NCBI RefSeq assembly: GCF_013426205.1
Contig: NC_089426.1
Location: 4,030,001-4,094,000, forward strand
Direction: 5' to 3'
Length of the DNA: 64,000 nt
DNA from: Metarhizium brunneum
Lineage: Eukaryota; Ascomycota; Sordariomycetes; Hypocreales; Clavicipitaceae
Shown here: one piece after another, positions 36,801 to 49,351 of the stretch
How positions within the stretch are numbered: position 1 is the first letter of the stretch
Layout of the letters: each line of letters opens with the position of its first letter
Made by a program: the position numbers and the translations under genes
The notes under the pieces: generated by a model
Seen by the model: only the letters and a program-made list of their open reading frames with translations
The model's database searches: none
Told to the model about the DNA's origin: nothing

Positions 36801-39595
36801 GCAGGTGCGAGGATGCTGGTTACAAGCATTGCCATGAAGACATGCTGCGTTGCCAACTTGGTGATACACGGAGCACAGCAGCCAATGCCTCCCAGTCAAG
36901 ATGCAACAACCATGGCAGCAGCAAAGATTGGCATGCCGCCAGGAGACTTCCGTGGTTGGCGCGGGCGGCATCGCGAAAAAGCTAAAATAGTGTGCGGTCC
37001 CGGCTCCCGCGAGGTGGACGCCATTTTCCTCAGCTCGTCAACAAAGCGCAAATTGTGCTTTTTTGACATCGATTCGGTCCTCTCCAACTGTTCAAGTCGA
37101 GCAAGTCGGGATATTTTGGTGGGCAGCGGCATGCCTAGTTTTGTAGCACTTGTCTTGCATTGACGGGTGGCGGTTTACGAAACACGAATTGATGCGCGTC
37201 AACTGTATCGCCGGGAAACCGTTCAACGTATGCCCTGGCGACCTTGATCAAAAGCGTTGTATTACTTTCCCATGGACCCTTGGGACGTCAATCACCTTGG
37301 TGTGTTGTGCGCCACAAGGGTCTTCCTGGAGTTCGACAAGGCTCGAATCTGGGGCACGTTGGTCGTCGTGGTGTTGAAGGTGGCGAATTTCTCGGCCGGT
37401 CAAGAAATCTCGCAGCTCCAAACCTGATGGTGCCCCAACAATGCAACTCAACCAAGAAACAGTTTGGTCTTGTGCATCATGCCTGTTTGGTTACGTCTGG
37501 GCTCAATGTGGCTGCACCATGGCGCAGAGAATGGAACATTGGCTCTCTTCCATGGCCATGTGAGTGAGGCCCGCTGCAAACGGACAACCCCCCTGGAATC
37601 CTCCCTTTGTGCAGAGTATTCCCCTCCCGGGTAGGTCGGCGTCATCTACGCAAAATGGCTTATCAATTGACACGGCACGAATATCTGTCTACCTAGGTAG
37701 TTGGTGTGCCGCTGAGCTAAGCTCCTCATGGATGCAGCTCACGACTCCATATCTATTCCTCCTGCTTTACAAGCAAACAACGGCCTGGATAAATTGGCTG
37801 GACTTGGTACGCAAAGATGCCATTGCGTGTTGGCCGTGGCGATAGAGAAGGTTGTGACGACTTGGGGCATCAAGACTTGGGACCGCTTTGATCTCTGAGA
37901 TTCAAGTCATAATTTGCCATGGATGGAGGGGGCTCGCCCTCGCGATCTCGCATTCTCCTCAGTTCAAGCCTAAAAATAGGGGGAATCGCATCCCTCTTAC
38001 ATGAACTATAAAAGCAGTTTGGCATCGCTACACTGGCTTGAACATTCTTGGTAAAGCTTGAGGGGCAAGGGGAAAAAAGGACGTGCAAAACAGCCACGGA
38101 AACTATATTTCCGCCTTCAGCATGGGCATCGTCCGACAATGTCAGTGTGGCTGAATGGTAACAACCGCCGGCCACGACCAGACGCTAATGGATTTTTTTG
38201 TGGCAGCTGTGCCGCAGTAGCATCCAGCTGGACTTTGCTCTTTCAAGCTGCGGTTACTTATCGCCTCCCGGTGACTGAACTGGACCGCCTGACGAATGGT
38301 GCCAGTGCCAGGCATCGTTCGTGCCTCTCGGTGGTGGTGAAGCCTTACATAGTAGCCTCAGCCTGCCCCAACCCTTGAGTGCCCTTGTTTGAAGCTCGCA
38401 TGGGGTTGAGAAAAAAGCGGCCAGCGCCCAACCGCTGTTGCATACGAACCTGGGAGAAGCACATGCAAATGCTGTGGTGGCGGATATGGGGTACATGAAG
38501 CAACGAGTTGTAGAATGTCGGCTAGCTGCAACAACTCGCATCTGCCGCGGTCTTGTTGTTGCCTCCCCCTCAACAGATAACGACCGCCTCCCCCTTTCAT
38601 TCGCTTCTGGTGTCCATCCCTTGCTCACCGTATGCAGGTTAATACCAGTATGACAAGACGGGGTTGGCTGTACGTGGCCCGAGATCAACTGCCTCGTATA
38701 CGTCTACTTTTGCCCTTGGTCGGGTACACGGCAAATGAATGATTTTGGCTGGAAATGGAACCCTTCTTTTCATCATGACGGCCGGCTGATCCTTGGCAGG
38801 CGTGGTAGCATACGTTGTCGAGGCAAAATGGCTTCAACACGGACGCAGACGAGAAAATCTCTAGGGTAGTGGTCTGGACTGCGAATCTCAGCAGTTCCCA
38901 ATGGCCCATCTTTGCTGGCTATTGGTGCCAAAATGGTCATGTCCCCGCCGGCTTCATATTGCAGTTGTTATAGAGATGGCTCTATTATTGAAAGCTCTAA
39001 CCCTCCTTTTGGCAGCGCGTCCAACGAGTGTTCTTGTAGCTAGGCGAAGAGTATTGGGCAACAACCTCAGGTAGCCGGTTATTGCCTACTATACTGATAT
39101 GAAGAGCCCTGGAAACAGCTCTAAATCGATGCAAAAAGGAAGGTTCATCGATCGTTGCTACTGCCGATGCAGATTAGATGGGTATCCGCGGGTGCTTCAC
39201 CATGCAAACACTCGAGTTCAACGGGTCGCCTCGTCATATCCACGCACCGGCTGCCGCCCCTGGGAAAGGGTTTACGACGGCGAAAAGTATGTCTGCCATT
39301 TTTGTTGGTCTCTGGCTTCTCTTGAAAGGAGCGTGACCAGGAAAGCCGTTTTGGGAGCTCACGGTAGCTTCATGCCTGTAGCACTCGAGTCAATTCTAGA
39401 CCGAACCGAATGGCTCTTATCATCCGGGTCGCACAGTCTTGGAGAAACGACGATGTCAGCCTCGCGGAAGTGAGTTCCCCACGCCTTGGCAGCGTAGTCT
39501 AACAGGGTGTGGATATCCCAAACGTGGCCAGGTTCCTTAATCGCACTTGTCTTGAAAGATTAACATTGGCGTTGGGCAGATTCGATGCAGCGTCG

Positions 39596-40080
39596 TCACA
39601 CATAGGCTTTCTGGGTCTGGTTGGCGGTGCATACTACTGCAGTGCCCTCGCGGCCGTTGAAGCTGCCTCCATCTGTGTATATAAGAATGGCATTTGGCTC
39701 ACTGTCGATGCTATCCTGTGTTTGTCTGGTGCCTCCTCGGCGTTTTCTTGGATGAGCGTTTTCGGACCTGTCGACCATTTTGAGACGCGCGGGGAGGTTG
39801 ATCCGATTCCTCTGATGTTTGTCCTCTATGGCCTTGTGTATCGCCTTGCGCTGTCTTGGACCGGCCCATGTTGTGAATCTTGTCCCCAGGCTCTATTATG
39901 CTTCTAGACTTGATGCTCGTTTCGACATCCAGGGCCGGTAGGCCTTGCCCATGCTCCCGCGTTTTGCCGTGTATGTCATGATTCGCGTTCTCTAGTTGGC
40001 GTCGGAACACACAGAGCATGTGTACATGATTTGCGGCACAGCGCGTCTTGGTAAATCTTGGATGTTGAAGAGGGAGGTCC
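39596..40080 (-). mobile_element. Decayed LINE (non-LTR retrotransposon) fragment, RNase H region
   Basis: The minus strand carries IYTDGGSFNGREGTAVVC, matching the start of the RNase H domain of fungal Tad-type LINEs (usual form YTDGSGxNGxxGAA). Upstream, in a shifted frame, is GLPALDVET, which matches the PALDVET block that precedes RNase H in those elements. The two blocks are in different frames, no reverse transcriptase motif is visible nearby, and no poly(A) tail is evident, so this is an old, broken fragment. Confidence 0.5.
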
Positions 40081-41676
40081 ATGTCGAGCTGCCCATCGGG
40101 GCTGGGGTTGTCTTGTAGTCACGCTTCACCTTGATTAGCTGCTGGATGGCACGTGAAAGTATGCCACCATGAATGTATTCCATATGGCTACGGAGTATTC
40201 ATTTCAAATTTTCATTTCGGTCGTATTGACAAGTACACTCTTCTAGACTTGGAAATTCGTGTCACAGGCTGGCTGGCAACAAGCATGTACCATTTCTCGC
40301 CACAACACCTCTGCCGTACCTAAATTAGTAGCTGCCAGAGGCCTTCTGTCTCTGCCGTGTCGTCGAAACAAGACACGAGCCGTCAAGGGTCTGGTCTAGC
40401 TTTGGTCTGACGTAGCCTGATTTTTCTCGGGCTTGGCATCGGGATTTGTGAACTATTCCCATCTGTCCCCCTCGATCCCATTGAGAACACCCCAATTATG
40501 GCCGGCAATTCACCATTGCGCCTTGCTGCTGGACATTTATCCTAGTTTAGTTGCAAATTGGAATACAAGTTGTTGCAAACACGGGACGGCGTCCATGTAG
40601 TATCCAAGTAAACAGTAATAGTAGAAATACCTCGTCCCTAAAGATTATGTTATACTCGCCAACTACCTAGGTACGCAAGGCTCACTTAGTCTCATCGCGA
40701 GCGTCGTCGGCATAGTAAGTACCAAGCACCGCATTTGCGATTGCCGCATCAACAACGAAGAAACCATCGACAGCGGCAGCGCCCAACATTGACATGTCCT
40801 AATGACTCGTCTCCAGCGGATTGGCTGCCCTTTTCCCCAGAGGACTCGTATCGCTCTTGGGCAGTCTGAGTGGCCTGGCTCGACAACTCGCCGCAAAGTG
40901 GAATCTTGAACTGCCACGGCGCCGAACTCCCCGTGACGTACGGAACGCTCTACGCTCGCGATCTTGTTCTGGTTGCCAATATGACAGGTGTGCGTGCCAG
41001 TGGAAGACGAATAGCTGGCCGTGGCGACAACTTCCTAGCAAAGAAAGAGCGGACAGGTTGAATTTCCACGCCTCAAGGAGATTTGGCTACTGGCTACCAG
41101 GCTGCGAGTAATATATTGGGGCGTGGAGGCTTCCCGGGGAAAGGACAGTGTACCGAGTCCTATCCGCGTCTGTAGGGCCTTGATTCCTTGGAGCTTTTAG
41201 TGTAAGTAAGATGAGAAGACGATATGGATCAAAGCTGCTGTGGTTTGCTCTCCTGTTTTGATGATAAGCATTTCAGCTACCGTCAAATCATCTTGATACG
41301 TAGGGAGCAGGGCACGCGAATAACTCGCTTCATAATAATAATAGTTTCTTTCGGGCTGGCAAAATGCTCTTTTGTAAATCGATCGAGGTTGAAGCACCCC
41401 TTTCGGGAACCTATACTCAATCTTGTCGCTATCAATGCTTCCGTTTGCAATTTTCTGCGACTGATGCACGCGGCTTTGTTCAAATAGCATAGCTAGCTGG
41501 TGCGAGCTGATTCGCAGCACTCATAGATACTCGTTGGAGGTGGCCACGACGAATCCAACCTACTAACTTTGTTTTGTGTCTCGAGTATCGGCGTCGTCGT
41601 TTGTAGATGAGTTGGCACTACCGTTCCCGGGGAGTACAGTTCTACACTTGTTTTCGACCTAGACGGCCTTGGGCTG

Positions 41677-41706
41677 GTTGCTGGAAGTTGCTGGAAGTTG
41701 CTGGGA
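41677..41706. repeat. GTTGCTGGAA tandem repeat, three copies
   Basis: Two perfect and one near-perfect copies (last base pair changed) of a 10-mer in non-coding sequence. Confidence 0.8.
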
Positions 41707-42181
41707 TGTCTCTGTGCCGGTTGCGCCTTGGACTAGGTGAAGCCGGGCAAGCTGTTTCCACGGCTGCTGTCAGAGAAAACTGCGGTGTGTTTCTGCCGCA
41801 TCTCTCGACGCATAGGCAGAAATACCGCCAGGTAGGAGCTTTCGACCTAGATTAAAATAGAGTAGTTACATCTGCCCCGTTTCAGAAATCAGGCATATCC
41901 TGCCCTAGGATCTAGGAGGAAGGCTTTGGCGCAAAGGCTGGCGTGGGCAGGCTCTCATCGTGGCAAAATATCTCTTAGGCCTGGCGACACGGGACCAAGA
42001 GCTGGACCCATGTGGATAGGATCACTGAGCAAGACCATTGTCAGTCTTGCATAACATCACTTTACATTGCGCTCACTCAAATGAGCACCGTATACGGAGT
42101 TATACCACGTGAATTCCTTGAAAAAAATCCAACTGTATTTCTATTCTGGACAAAACAACCAGCCCCTAAACGCGGGGTTTC

Positions 42182-43969
42182 TTACTCGCCTTGGACAGGG
42201 GGACCGGCGTAGTTCTTGTGACCCCAGACCCAGTACCAGATACCTGAAATGGCAACGGCCGCGACGAATACTGCAGGAGCGTAGTTGACAGTGGTGGCTT
42301 GGACGGGGATAGCCGAGGGCATGCAGAAGAGCGGAAGTGCAAGGGCGGACCAAGCTACACGATGCAGGATTAGCATGGGCATTTCCCGGAGGCGGAAACA
42401 GGCCACGATGAATGGCGATGAATGGCGACGACTTACAAATAGCAATAATGTTGGCAACGTATCCGAATCTGCCCAGCGAGAACTTGGCCGCCTTGACGGC
42501 CTTGCGACCATCCAGCAGGCTAATGACGATTGGGCAGGCGTATGAGGCAGTAAGCGAAATGACACCAACACCCGAGAAGGCATTGAAGGCGGCCGAGGAT
42601 CCAAAGTAGATCAGACCAAGCACAATCTCAACAGTCATGCAGAGCATCATGGCGTTCAGAGGGACGTCGAGAGTGTGGTTGACCTTCATCCAGATCTTGG
42701 ATCCGGGCACGGCACCGTCACGGGAAAACGCCCAGGCGCAGCGGGAAGAGGCAGTCGTGCAGCCGATGCCACAAATGAGAGCAAGCACCATGATTGGGAA
42801 CAAGAGCCCAAAAGCACCGCCAGAGTTTCCAATGGCAGACTTGATAATAGGGGGCACGGGTTGACCAGAGGCAAGGCTGGCGAGCATGGTGAGATCGGGG
42901 AGGACAAAGACGAGCGGGATGAGGAAGAGCAAGCCGGCAACAGTGTTGATGCCAATGGTGGCAACCATGGCCTTGGGAACCTGAGTCGCAGGGTGCTGGA
43001 CTTCTTCACACATGCTGCATCAACAAGTCAGCGGGAGAAAACGGGGCAAAGGAGCCACGGGCAGGGCAGTTCTCACGAGATAATCATTCCGGTGGAAGAG
43101 GTCGCATATCCCGCATGCAACAGACCAACCATGTATGACCAACCATCGGGCCAACCCGAGTTGTTCTCAAAGTAGGTGAAGACCCATTTGGCATCGTGGC
43201 GACCATTCTTGGCAATGGCAAGCACGCAGACCATGATGGCAATGACACCGGCAAAGGTCCAGAAGATGGCGGCAGTCTGGCAGCAATGGCATGTTAGCGC
43301 GGTACTGGGACATTGATTGGCACCTATGCTCTTTGACGGTCTACTTACATCAATCCAGGGAAGCCACTTGTTGCCGAGGGCAGAGACGGCGTTGCACAGA
43401 AGAGTGATGCCGAGGAAGATGAGGAAGACTTGGTAAGGCTTGCCCTCCAGAACCGGGTGGTCGTCGTCTTGGGCAAAGACGTTGACGCACGAGACGAAGA
43501 ACAGAGTGGTACCAAAGTTGACGGCCAGGGTAATGGTGATGTTGCCGACCAGGTATGCCCAGCCGCAGATCCAACTAGCAATCCTACGCCATTTAGCGGG
43601 CGCAAGCATAAAGGCCTGGTAGTAGACACCTCCGGCGGTAGGGTAGACGCTGGTGATTTCACCCAGAGACGCGGCGACGCAGACAATAATGGCCGAGACA
43701 GCAACCCAGCCCCAGATGATGTCGACGGGACCGCCGCCGGTTATGGGGTAGACAAGGGTGGTTGCGAGACCGTAGGGAATTGAAGCCAGCACAAAGGACA
43801 TGAAGGCAACCTGGAAAGTCGATCGGTTTCGCGACAGCTCGGGCTTGTACCCGAGGTTCTCGAGGATCTGGTCGGCAGAGTCATTCTCGTGCGAAAGGCG
43901 CAGATGCTGGTCGGCCTTGTTGTCGACGTCGGACGGACTGCCGTGCGAGTCCCGCTTGGTGAGCGTCAT
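42182..43969 (-). CDS. APC-family amino acid / GABA / choline-type permease
   Basis: Four exons (43969-43349, 43276-43077, 43014-42437, 42354-42182) encode 523 residues. About 12 hydrophobic segments follow a hydrophilic N-terminus rich in Asp, Ser and Lys. Family signatures are GLATTLVYPITGGGPVDIIW in the first pair of membrane segments, SLGEITSVYPTAGGVYY, then ASWICGWAYLVGNITIT, and later MCEEVQHPATQVPKAM and FSRDGAVPGSKIW. This places it in the fungal amino acid/choline transporter group of the APC superfamily (yeast Uga4/Hnm1 relatives), which take up amino acids, GABA or choline across the plasma membrane or vacuole. The exact substrate cannot be read. Introns of 62-82 nt keep the frame. 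Two GATATAA sites on the + strand (44197, 44265) lie upstream and could be GATA-factor or TATA elements. Confidence 0.93.
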
Positions 43970-46900
43970 GGCGAGAGCGGTTTTGGCGGGGCAATCGGTT
44001 GGGTGTTGGCTGTCAAAGGGTCAAGATGGTCGAGTTTCGCGATGCGATGGGCCGATGCGACACCAGGTGCAAGCGGGAGATGGGCGGGGAGGAGACCAGA
44101 CGCCGAAAAAACAGAACAAGCAACGGAAGGGAATGAAGCTATTGCGCCCAAAGGACCCAAGGCGAACGCTCAAAAACAAGGGACAAAGGGCGTCTTGATA
44201 TAAGGCATGGACGAGCAGGTGGAGGAGAGAAGGGAACTCGAAAGAAGGGTCAGGCGGCGGTTCGGCGATATAAACATGGTGGAGCTAAACACCACCAAAG
44301 CCAAATATTGGAGGTGGCTCTTGTCTTGAAGAAGCCAAGCATCCCAGCCCGGTTTCAATGGTTCGGCTTGACTGGGGTGCTTGCAGGGCCCGCGCATGGG
44401 GACGTTAGATCGATTGCACGACTGACTGAAAACGAAAGCTGAGGTCAAGGGCCGCAATCTTCTTTCTTGTGGCGACGGTCGATGGCAGCCCCGGTCGGCG
44501 TGGGCGAGGGTTGGATTAATGCGGCTAGCCCCGCGCGCCAGACGAGGACTGCTGCCAATCGTCCAATCCGGCGCCGGGATAGCGGCGTAGTGCGGCTGTG
44601 AGATAATGTTGTGCGCAGTACGGAGTTACCTCTGGCTGGACGAAGCGAGAGGTCGCGTGCTCCCGAGGGTGGTGTACGTGGTTGACCAAGACGAAGCCTT
44701 CGAGACTCTGCGAAGCAATTCACGTCCCAAGCCATCTGCACATTGGACTCTTCTTGGTGGCGGGCGGAAGGCGTGATGGTGGACCGCGGGGTTGCAGACA
44801 TCTGGGCGCCCTGCCAGGCGACGAGGAAGGAGCGCCCGACCATCAGTTTTGAGGACATTCTGACACTGAGACGGCACAAGCGCCACAAGCCACACCACCA
44901 CCAGCCTCTCGCACTTCATGAATTCCTGTTCCGTGATGCCGACCCAACTCTTGCATCGCACGAGGCCAGACGGTGGCATTGCAGCCTGCGCCAGGCCACG
45001 GGTGCTCTGTCCAACAAGGCATGTTCCTCCGAAGTATTTTGCTCACACCTGTTAGTTGTATCCCATCCCGCCAGTGATCAGCAACGGTTGTGGGCCGCAT
45101 GGTGGTCGTGGACGCTGGCATGCGATGCCATTGCTACAATCCCCTTGTCCGCTTCCACTGCTGGAGGGAGCCATTGACATTGGCGTCTTACTCGTGTCGA
45201 CGGTCAGCCAACACTTGAGCAATCCCAGCGCCCTGGTGGAGATCACAAATTGTGGGTAGTGAACGTCAGGACTGGACAACACTTTTAAACATGGGGGCAT
45301 CCAGGAGGCGTTGACATTTATGGAGCTATCGACAGGGAACACAGACAACGGTAGCGCCTCTGGACTCCTGACTGGCTGAGATGTCGTAACTGACGACTGC
45401 TACAGCGAAGCATAATGCCGAATTTTGGGCGAAATGCCTGTATCGTCGTCCAAACATTCTTTCGGCTCGCTCGCCAGAATGTCTTTTTCAAACACATTCG
45501 TGGCGGTATACTTTGAGCCTGCCTACACTTTAAGCTCCCGCCTCTTCCCGACAGCTGAGTTGATTGTCTAGGCCCCAAATGATTTCAAGCGCATGGCCGG
45601 GAGAACATAACGTTTTGAAAATATGACATTCGCCAGGCGGTTGGCTACATCTGCTACTACGGGCACCCACTAGAGGTGCAAGGTTGAATATTACGCTACA
45701 TGGAACGTAGCTTGGTTATGACATGGATCACCCAACGCAATTACATACACTGATGCATGAACAACCTCCAAGGGTGGCTCGCTTCAAGGCGTTGCTTCCT
45801 GTCTTTTGTCCTGCGAGCCGTGTCAGTTCCTATTCCTTGTGAGAAACATAAAATGCCCACATGGACGACAGCGCACGCGAGAATTAAAGATGAATCCTCG
45901 CACAGCCATGAACTTCTCCACCGCAAGAGGCGGGCTGTGGAGAGGCATGCAACTAGGAGGAGTTCAACAATGGAGTCTGGGAGCCATAGTTTGGGGACAT
46001 GGCCAACGAGAGCCTTGCCGAGACTCAGCAGAACGGGTCTCTGGACTGTTTGAAGATTTAACTGTGGGCTCATTCAATGAGAATCACTTGGCAGGGGAAC
46101 CACAACGACGTCACTCTGGGTCTGGAGGATTTTCCGATCCAGCCCCTCCCATTCGCCTATCGTGAAAGCCAGTGTCGAGCTCCGAGACAAGCCGCTGAGG
46201 AAGGACATGTGTGGGAGGAGGTCAAGGGCCTGTCGTGTCATCACTGAGACGTTGAAATTTGACAATATTCTCATGCAAAGAGTCTGCGGAATAATAAACC
46301 TAAGCACCAAGCGCCATAGCCCAAGCGACGGAGTATAAAAGCGCCTGGGGCCATACTTTTTGCAATCACGGATCGAGCCGAGGCCAGCTCACCGACTGGT
46401 GCATTCAATGGACGCGACGATTGATCCTGGGCCGCAGAGCTTAAATAATCATCGTCTTCGTCTCTATGCCATGAAACATCTGTGCATAACGGCTGCTTGG
46501 AGACGGCCACGACGCAGGACGGCCACGACGCAGGAGGTCTTAGTCAAGGCATGCTAAGTACTACGTACAATTCTCACAAAGGTCGCATGTGGGCGGAGCC
46601 CAAACGACGAACCAACACATGCAGACTACTCCGTACACGAGCAGCGAAATGAGGCACCCGTTCTCTGGCTATCACGTCGCACCCTGACAGGTGCCCCCCT
46701 CCTGGTGGCTTGCATCGCTCCGATTATTAGAGTGTCACGTTGAGCAGGGATGCTCAAAAGTTCTGGAATGTGGCCACCGTTCAACACGTTTGTTTGTGGG
46801 CTGGTGGCTTTGCCCGCCGTGCACCAAACGGATTGGCGTCAATGCAAGCCTACTCCGTACTGTACATGGTACAGTAATCTTGGGCAGCCTGCTGGGGCAG

Positions 46901-47325
46901 ACAGCCCGAGACAATGTTGCTCGCTAGTAACTTGGCTGGCTTGAGACCCTGAAGATCTTGGGTAGCATTTCTTCCCGCATGCTTGGACGGCGAATAGCTG
47001 CGAAGCAACCTCGAGCTAGGCAAACCAACTAAAAGTAACTGGGCAATAAGACGAGCTCAAATTGAACCACGCTTCTATTGTATGTATGTATTGCTAATTT
47101 GACCGACAGTGGTCGTCGTCTACAGGCATTTCCCAGCCCGTCAACTTTGAACTGACTCGCTCTGCTACGGAAACCACGCAAACACGAAACCCAACAAGCG
47201 TCCCCATGTCGGCCAATTTTACCTCGCCAGGCATTGATTGCTGTACGACATGCGCGCTTTTTACTCAGTAGTACTCCGTATGTTGAATTGATATAGCGCT
47301 CTTGCCAAGGTGGTGCGCTGTCCAC
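43970..47325. other. Spacer of 3.4 kb without a recognisable gene
   Basis: The permease promoter occupies the first several hundred bases. The rest holds only short frames. Four copies of the TACGGAGT/ACTCCGTA octamer (44619, 46628, 46852, 47273) and a perfect 16-bp tandem duplication (46502-46533) are present. Confidence 0.5.
46502..46533. repeat. Perfect 16-bp tandem duplication
   Basis: GACGGCCACGACGCAG occurs twice head to tail without a mismatch, suggesting a recent duplication in non-coding sequence. Confidence 0.85.
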
Positions 47326-47766
47326 TCAGCCTCGGCCTCCGTTGTAGTCGGCACCGCCAGCCTTGCGCAGTTTCGCAACCACATCCCTCTCCTCCAGCTC
47401 AGAGCGGTCACTGGCGGTAATGGCGATGCTGTGATGGGACAGAATGCGTTTGACGTCGCCGCTCTCGACGCTGACCCGTGCCTTGCGCATCACTTTGGTG
47501 TTTTCGCCAATCCAGACAACCAGGACAAACTTGACGCGTTTGCTCTCGGCGTCGTTGGCGTACTGAACACGTACATAACCATACTGAACCTGGGCATCGT
47601 CCAGCGAAGCGGCCAGTTCGGCAATGCCCCCCGTGCCGGTCTTACTCAGCGACAGTTTGTTCCCGGTTGCTGCCGCATATGAGATGAGCATCCAGTTGGC
47701 TTCATCTTTGTCACTGCGAACGGCATCATATGCAGCAGCGATGTCGGGGTGGTCCAAGCCACTCAT
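47326..47766 (-). CDS. Coactosin-like actin-binding protein (ADF-H domain)
   Basis: A single exon encodes 146 residues, matching the 142 of human coactosin. The start MSGLDHPDIAAAYDAVR matches the coactosin N-terminus; the frame is open upstream to 47922 but that extension has no family features. Family blocks are YGYVRVQYANDAESKRVKFV, VVWIGENTKVMRKARVS, then SDRSELEERDVVAKLRKAGG and a short GADYNGGRG tail. Coactosin is a one-domain member of the ADF/cofilin homology family that binds F-actin and opposes capping, acting in the cytoplasm. The lysine-rich stretch in the long helix is present, so actin binding is likely kept. No intron is needed. Confidence 0.93.
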   Translation of the reverse strand: MSGLDHPDIAAAYDAVRSDKDEANWMLISYAAATGNKLSLSKTGTGGIAELAASLDDAQVQYGYVRVQYANDAESKRVKFVLVVWIGENTKVMRKARVSVESGDVKRILSHHSIAITASDRSELEERDVVAKLRKAGGADYNGGRG

Positions 47767-49351
47767 TGTGCGGGATGGGGGATTTTCGACGGCAATGAAA
47801 TCTGTGGAGGTGGCGACAAGCTTCAAGGCCCCGGTGTGTGCCCTACAGGGATTCCCAGGGAGGTGTCCGGAGAGTGAGCGGTTCAAATTGGCCGAGAAAA
47901 GTGCCAGGTTGTTTGTCTGCACTGTTTGTGCAACTGTGACCGATCAAAAGAGTCTTGCGAGGTTTTCAGTTACTACTCCAGGTCGGGCAAAAGGGGGAGA
48001 AGCAAAGGCACGGGGGTCAACTGCTTCGCCGCCCCACTTGGGGACAAGATTCATGGCGCAAACAAGAGCATTGTCCAGAGTTTCGAGCACAAGCTATGTC
48101 CAAGGCTAACCCACCATCTTCAACGCCAAAGGCCTCGGTGTCCTCACTGGGCCACTCTATCTGAACCAGACCGGACGACACTCGGTACATGGGTCGAATA
48201 CCAAGATTTGCAGCGAATGGATGCAACATGCCGGGAAAGTAAAGCTACCTTCACCATGTATGAGAGTCGTGTACTAGCGCGCCTGGTCGATTCCCCCGCC
48301 AGCAACCAAAATGAGCTTGTCTGTCAGAAAATAAGCATAATCCGGATACCCTATTCTGCTTGTCCCCATTAAACCGAGGGTCCTTTTCTTAGAGAATTGG
48401 ATCAAAACTACGACTCAGTTTACGGACCACGTTTCACAGCCTTGCTGCCTCGCCAAGTAAACTATAGGGACAAGCAGAGTACAGGTTTGCCACCCATACA
48501 AGCATGCGCATTGCAACCTACCATGAAGCTTCGTCGACATGGCGCCGCCCCGGCTGAAGAAACCCAAGCAAATGCCGGCGTGGCCGTGTCTCGGCTTTGT
48601 GTCGGGGTTGGCCGCTGGTCTACTCCGTACGGCGGGCGTAGATCAACTCAAATACTAGCCGCATGTGCCGAGTTGTCGGGACGCGGCAACCCCCCAGGGC
48701 CGACGGAAGACAAAGACACGCGTCGTTGTAGGCTATGCTTCCAGCCTTGATTCAATCTACGGAGGTGGCTTTGGCATTAGTTTGTGGTTCCGGGGTGGGA
48801 GGAGACCGCGGAGATAATATGACAAACAGAAACATCAACAGTCATGATATTCCACCGTCAACCATCTTCAACAAGCCCCTGCCGTACAGTCCCCGATTTT
48901 TGTCCGTTTGATCTGCATTAGCCTAATCTGGGCGTGGGATATCGCGGGGAAATGGAGTCACCCCCATGCAGCCTTTGCCTAAGGATGAATGATCTGGCCA
49001 AGTGCCGTCTTGGTTGAGTAGTGGCTTGACACCGTGCGAGGCACTATCCATGTCTGCCCTGCATCGAGTTCTCATGCGACGCATTGCCTGCTATTATTTA
49101 CCATCGAATATGTGCTGCTCTAAGAAGTGTGGATAAAATGTGCACATTGCTCTCGCGAACTCGGTATTCTACCAACAAGATGAGTACAAACGGTTTATTT
49201 TCTAGTCTACATCATTATGACCCGAGCTTCTCTACCGAGGAATCGTGTAGCTTCTTGATTTGATACCCATTTCGCAAATAGTATCCAAAAGGCGTATTTT
49301 GGACTCTTGCGAATTCTCCCTCCTCCTCGCCGACAAGCGCCTTATGCAACA
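47767..49351. other. Spacer without a recognisable gene
   Basis: The coactosin promoter takes the first few hundred bases. An ACTCCGTA octamer is at 48622. Frames of up to 161 codons show no domain. Confidence 0.5.

Larger units (their letters stand above)
30846..42181. other. 11.3-kb gene-poor region of normal base composition
   Basis: No intact gene is recognised on either strand. The first 1-1.5 kb is the promoter and possible long leader of the CBM21 gene. A decayed LINE fragment lies at 39596-40080 and a 10-bp tandem repeat at 41677-41706. Unlike the AT-rich islands, the sequence is near the genome average in GC. Frames at 36557-36856 and 36896-37132 (minus) are protein-like but could not be joined convincingly. 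Confidence 0.5.

Noticed and set aside
36557..37132. Possible two-exon minus-strand gene with a signal-like start (MATQHVFMAMLVTSILAPA)
   Set aside because: The two protein-like stretches could not be joined with good splice sites in frame and show no family features.
47767..47922. 52-residue N-terminal extension of coactosin
   Set aside because: The in-frame extension has no similarity to coactosins and the shorter start gives the normal family length and N-terminus.
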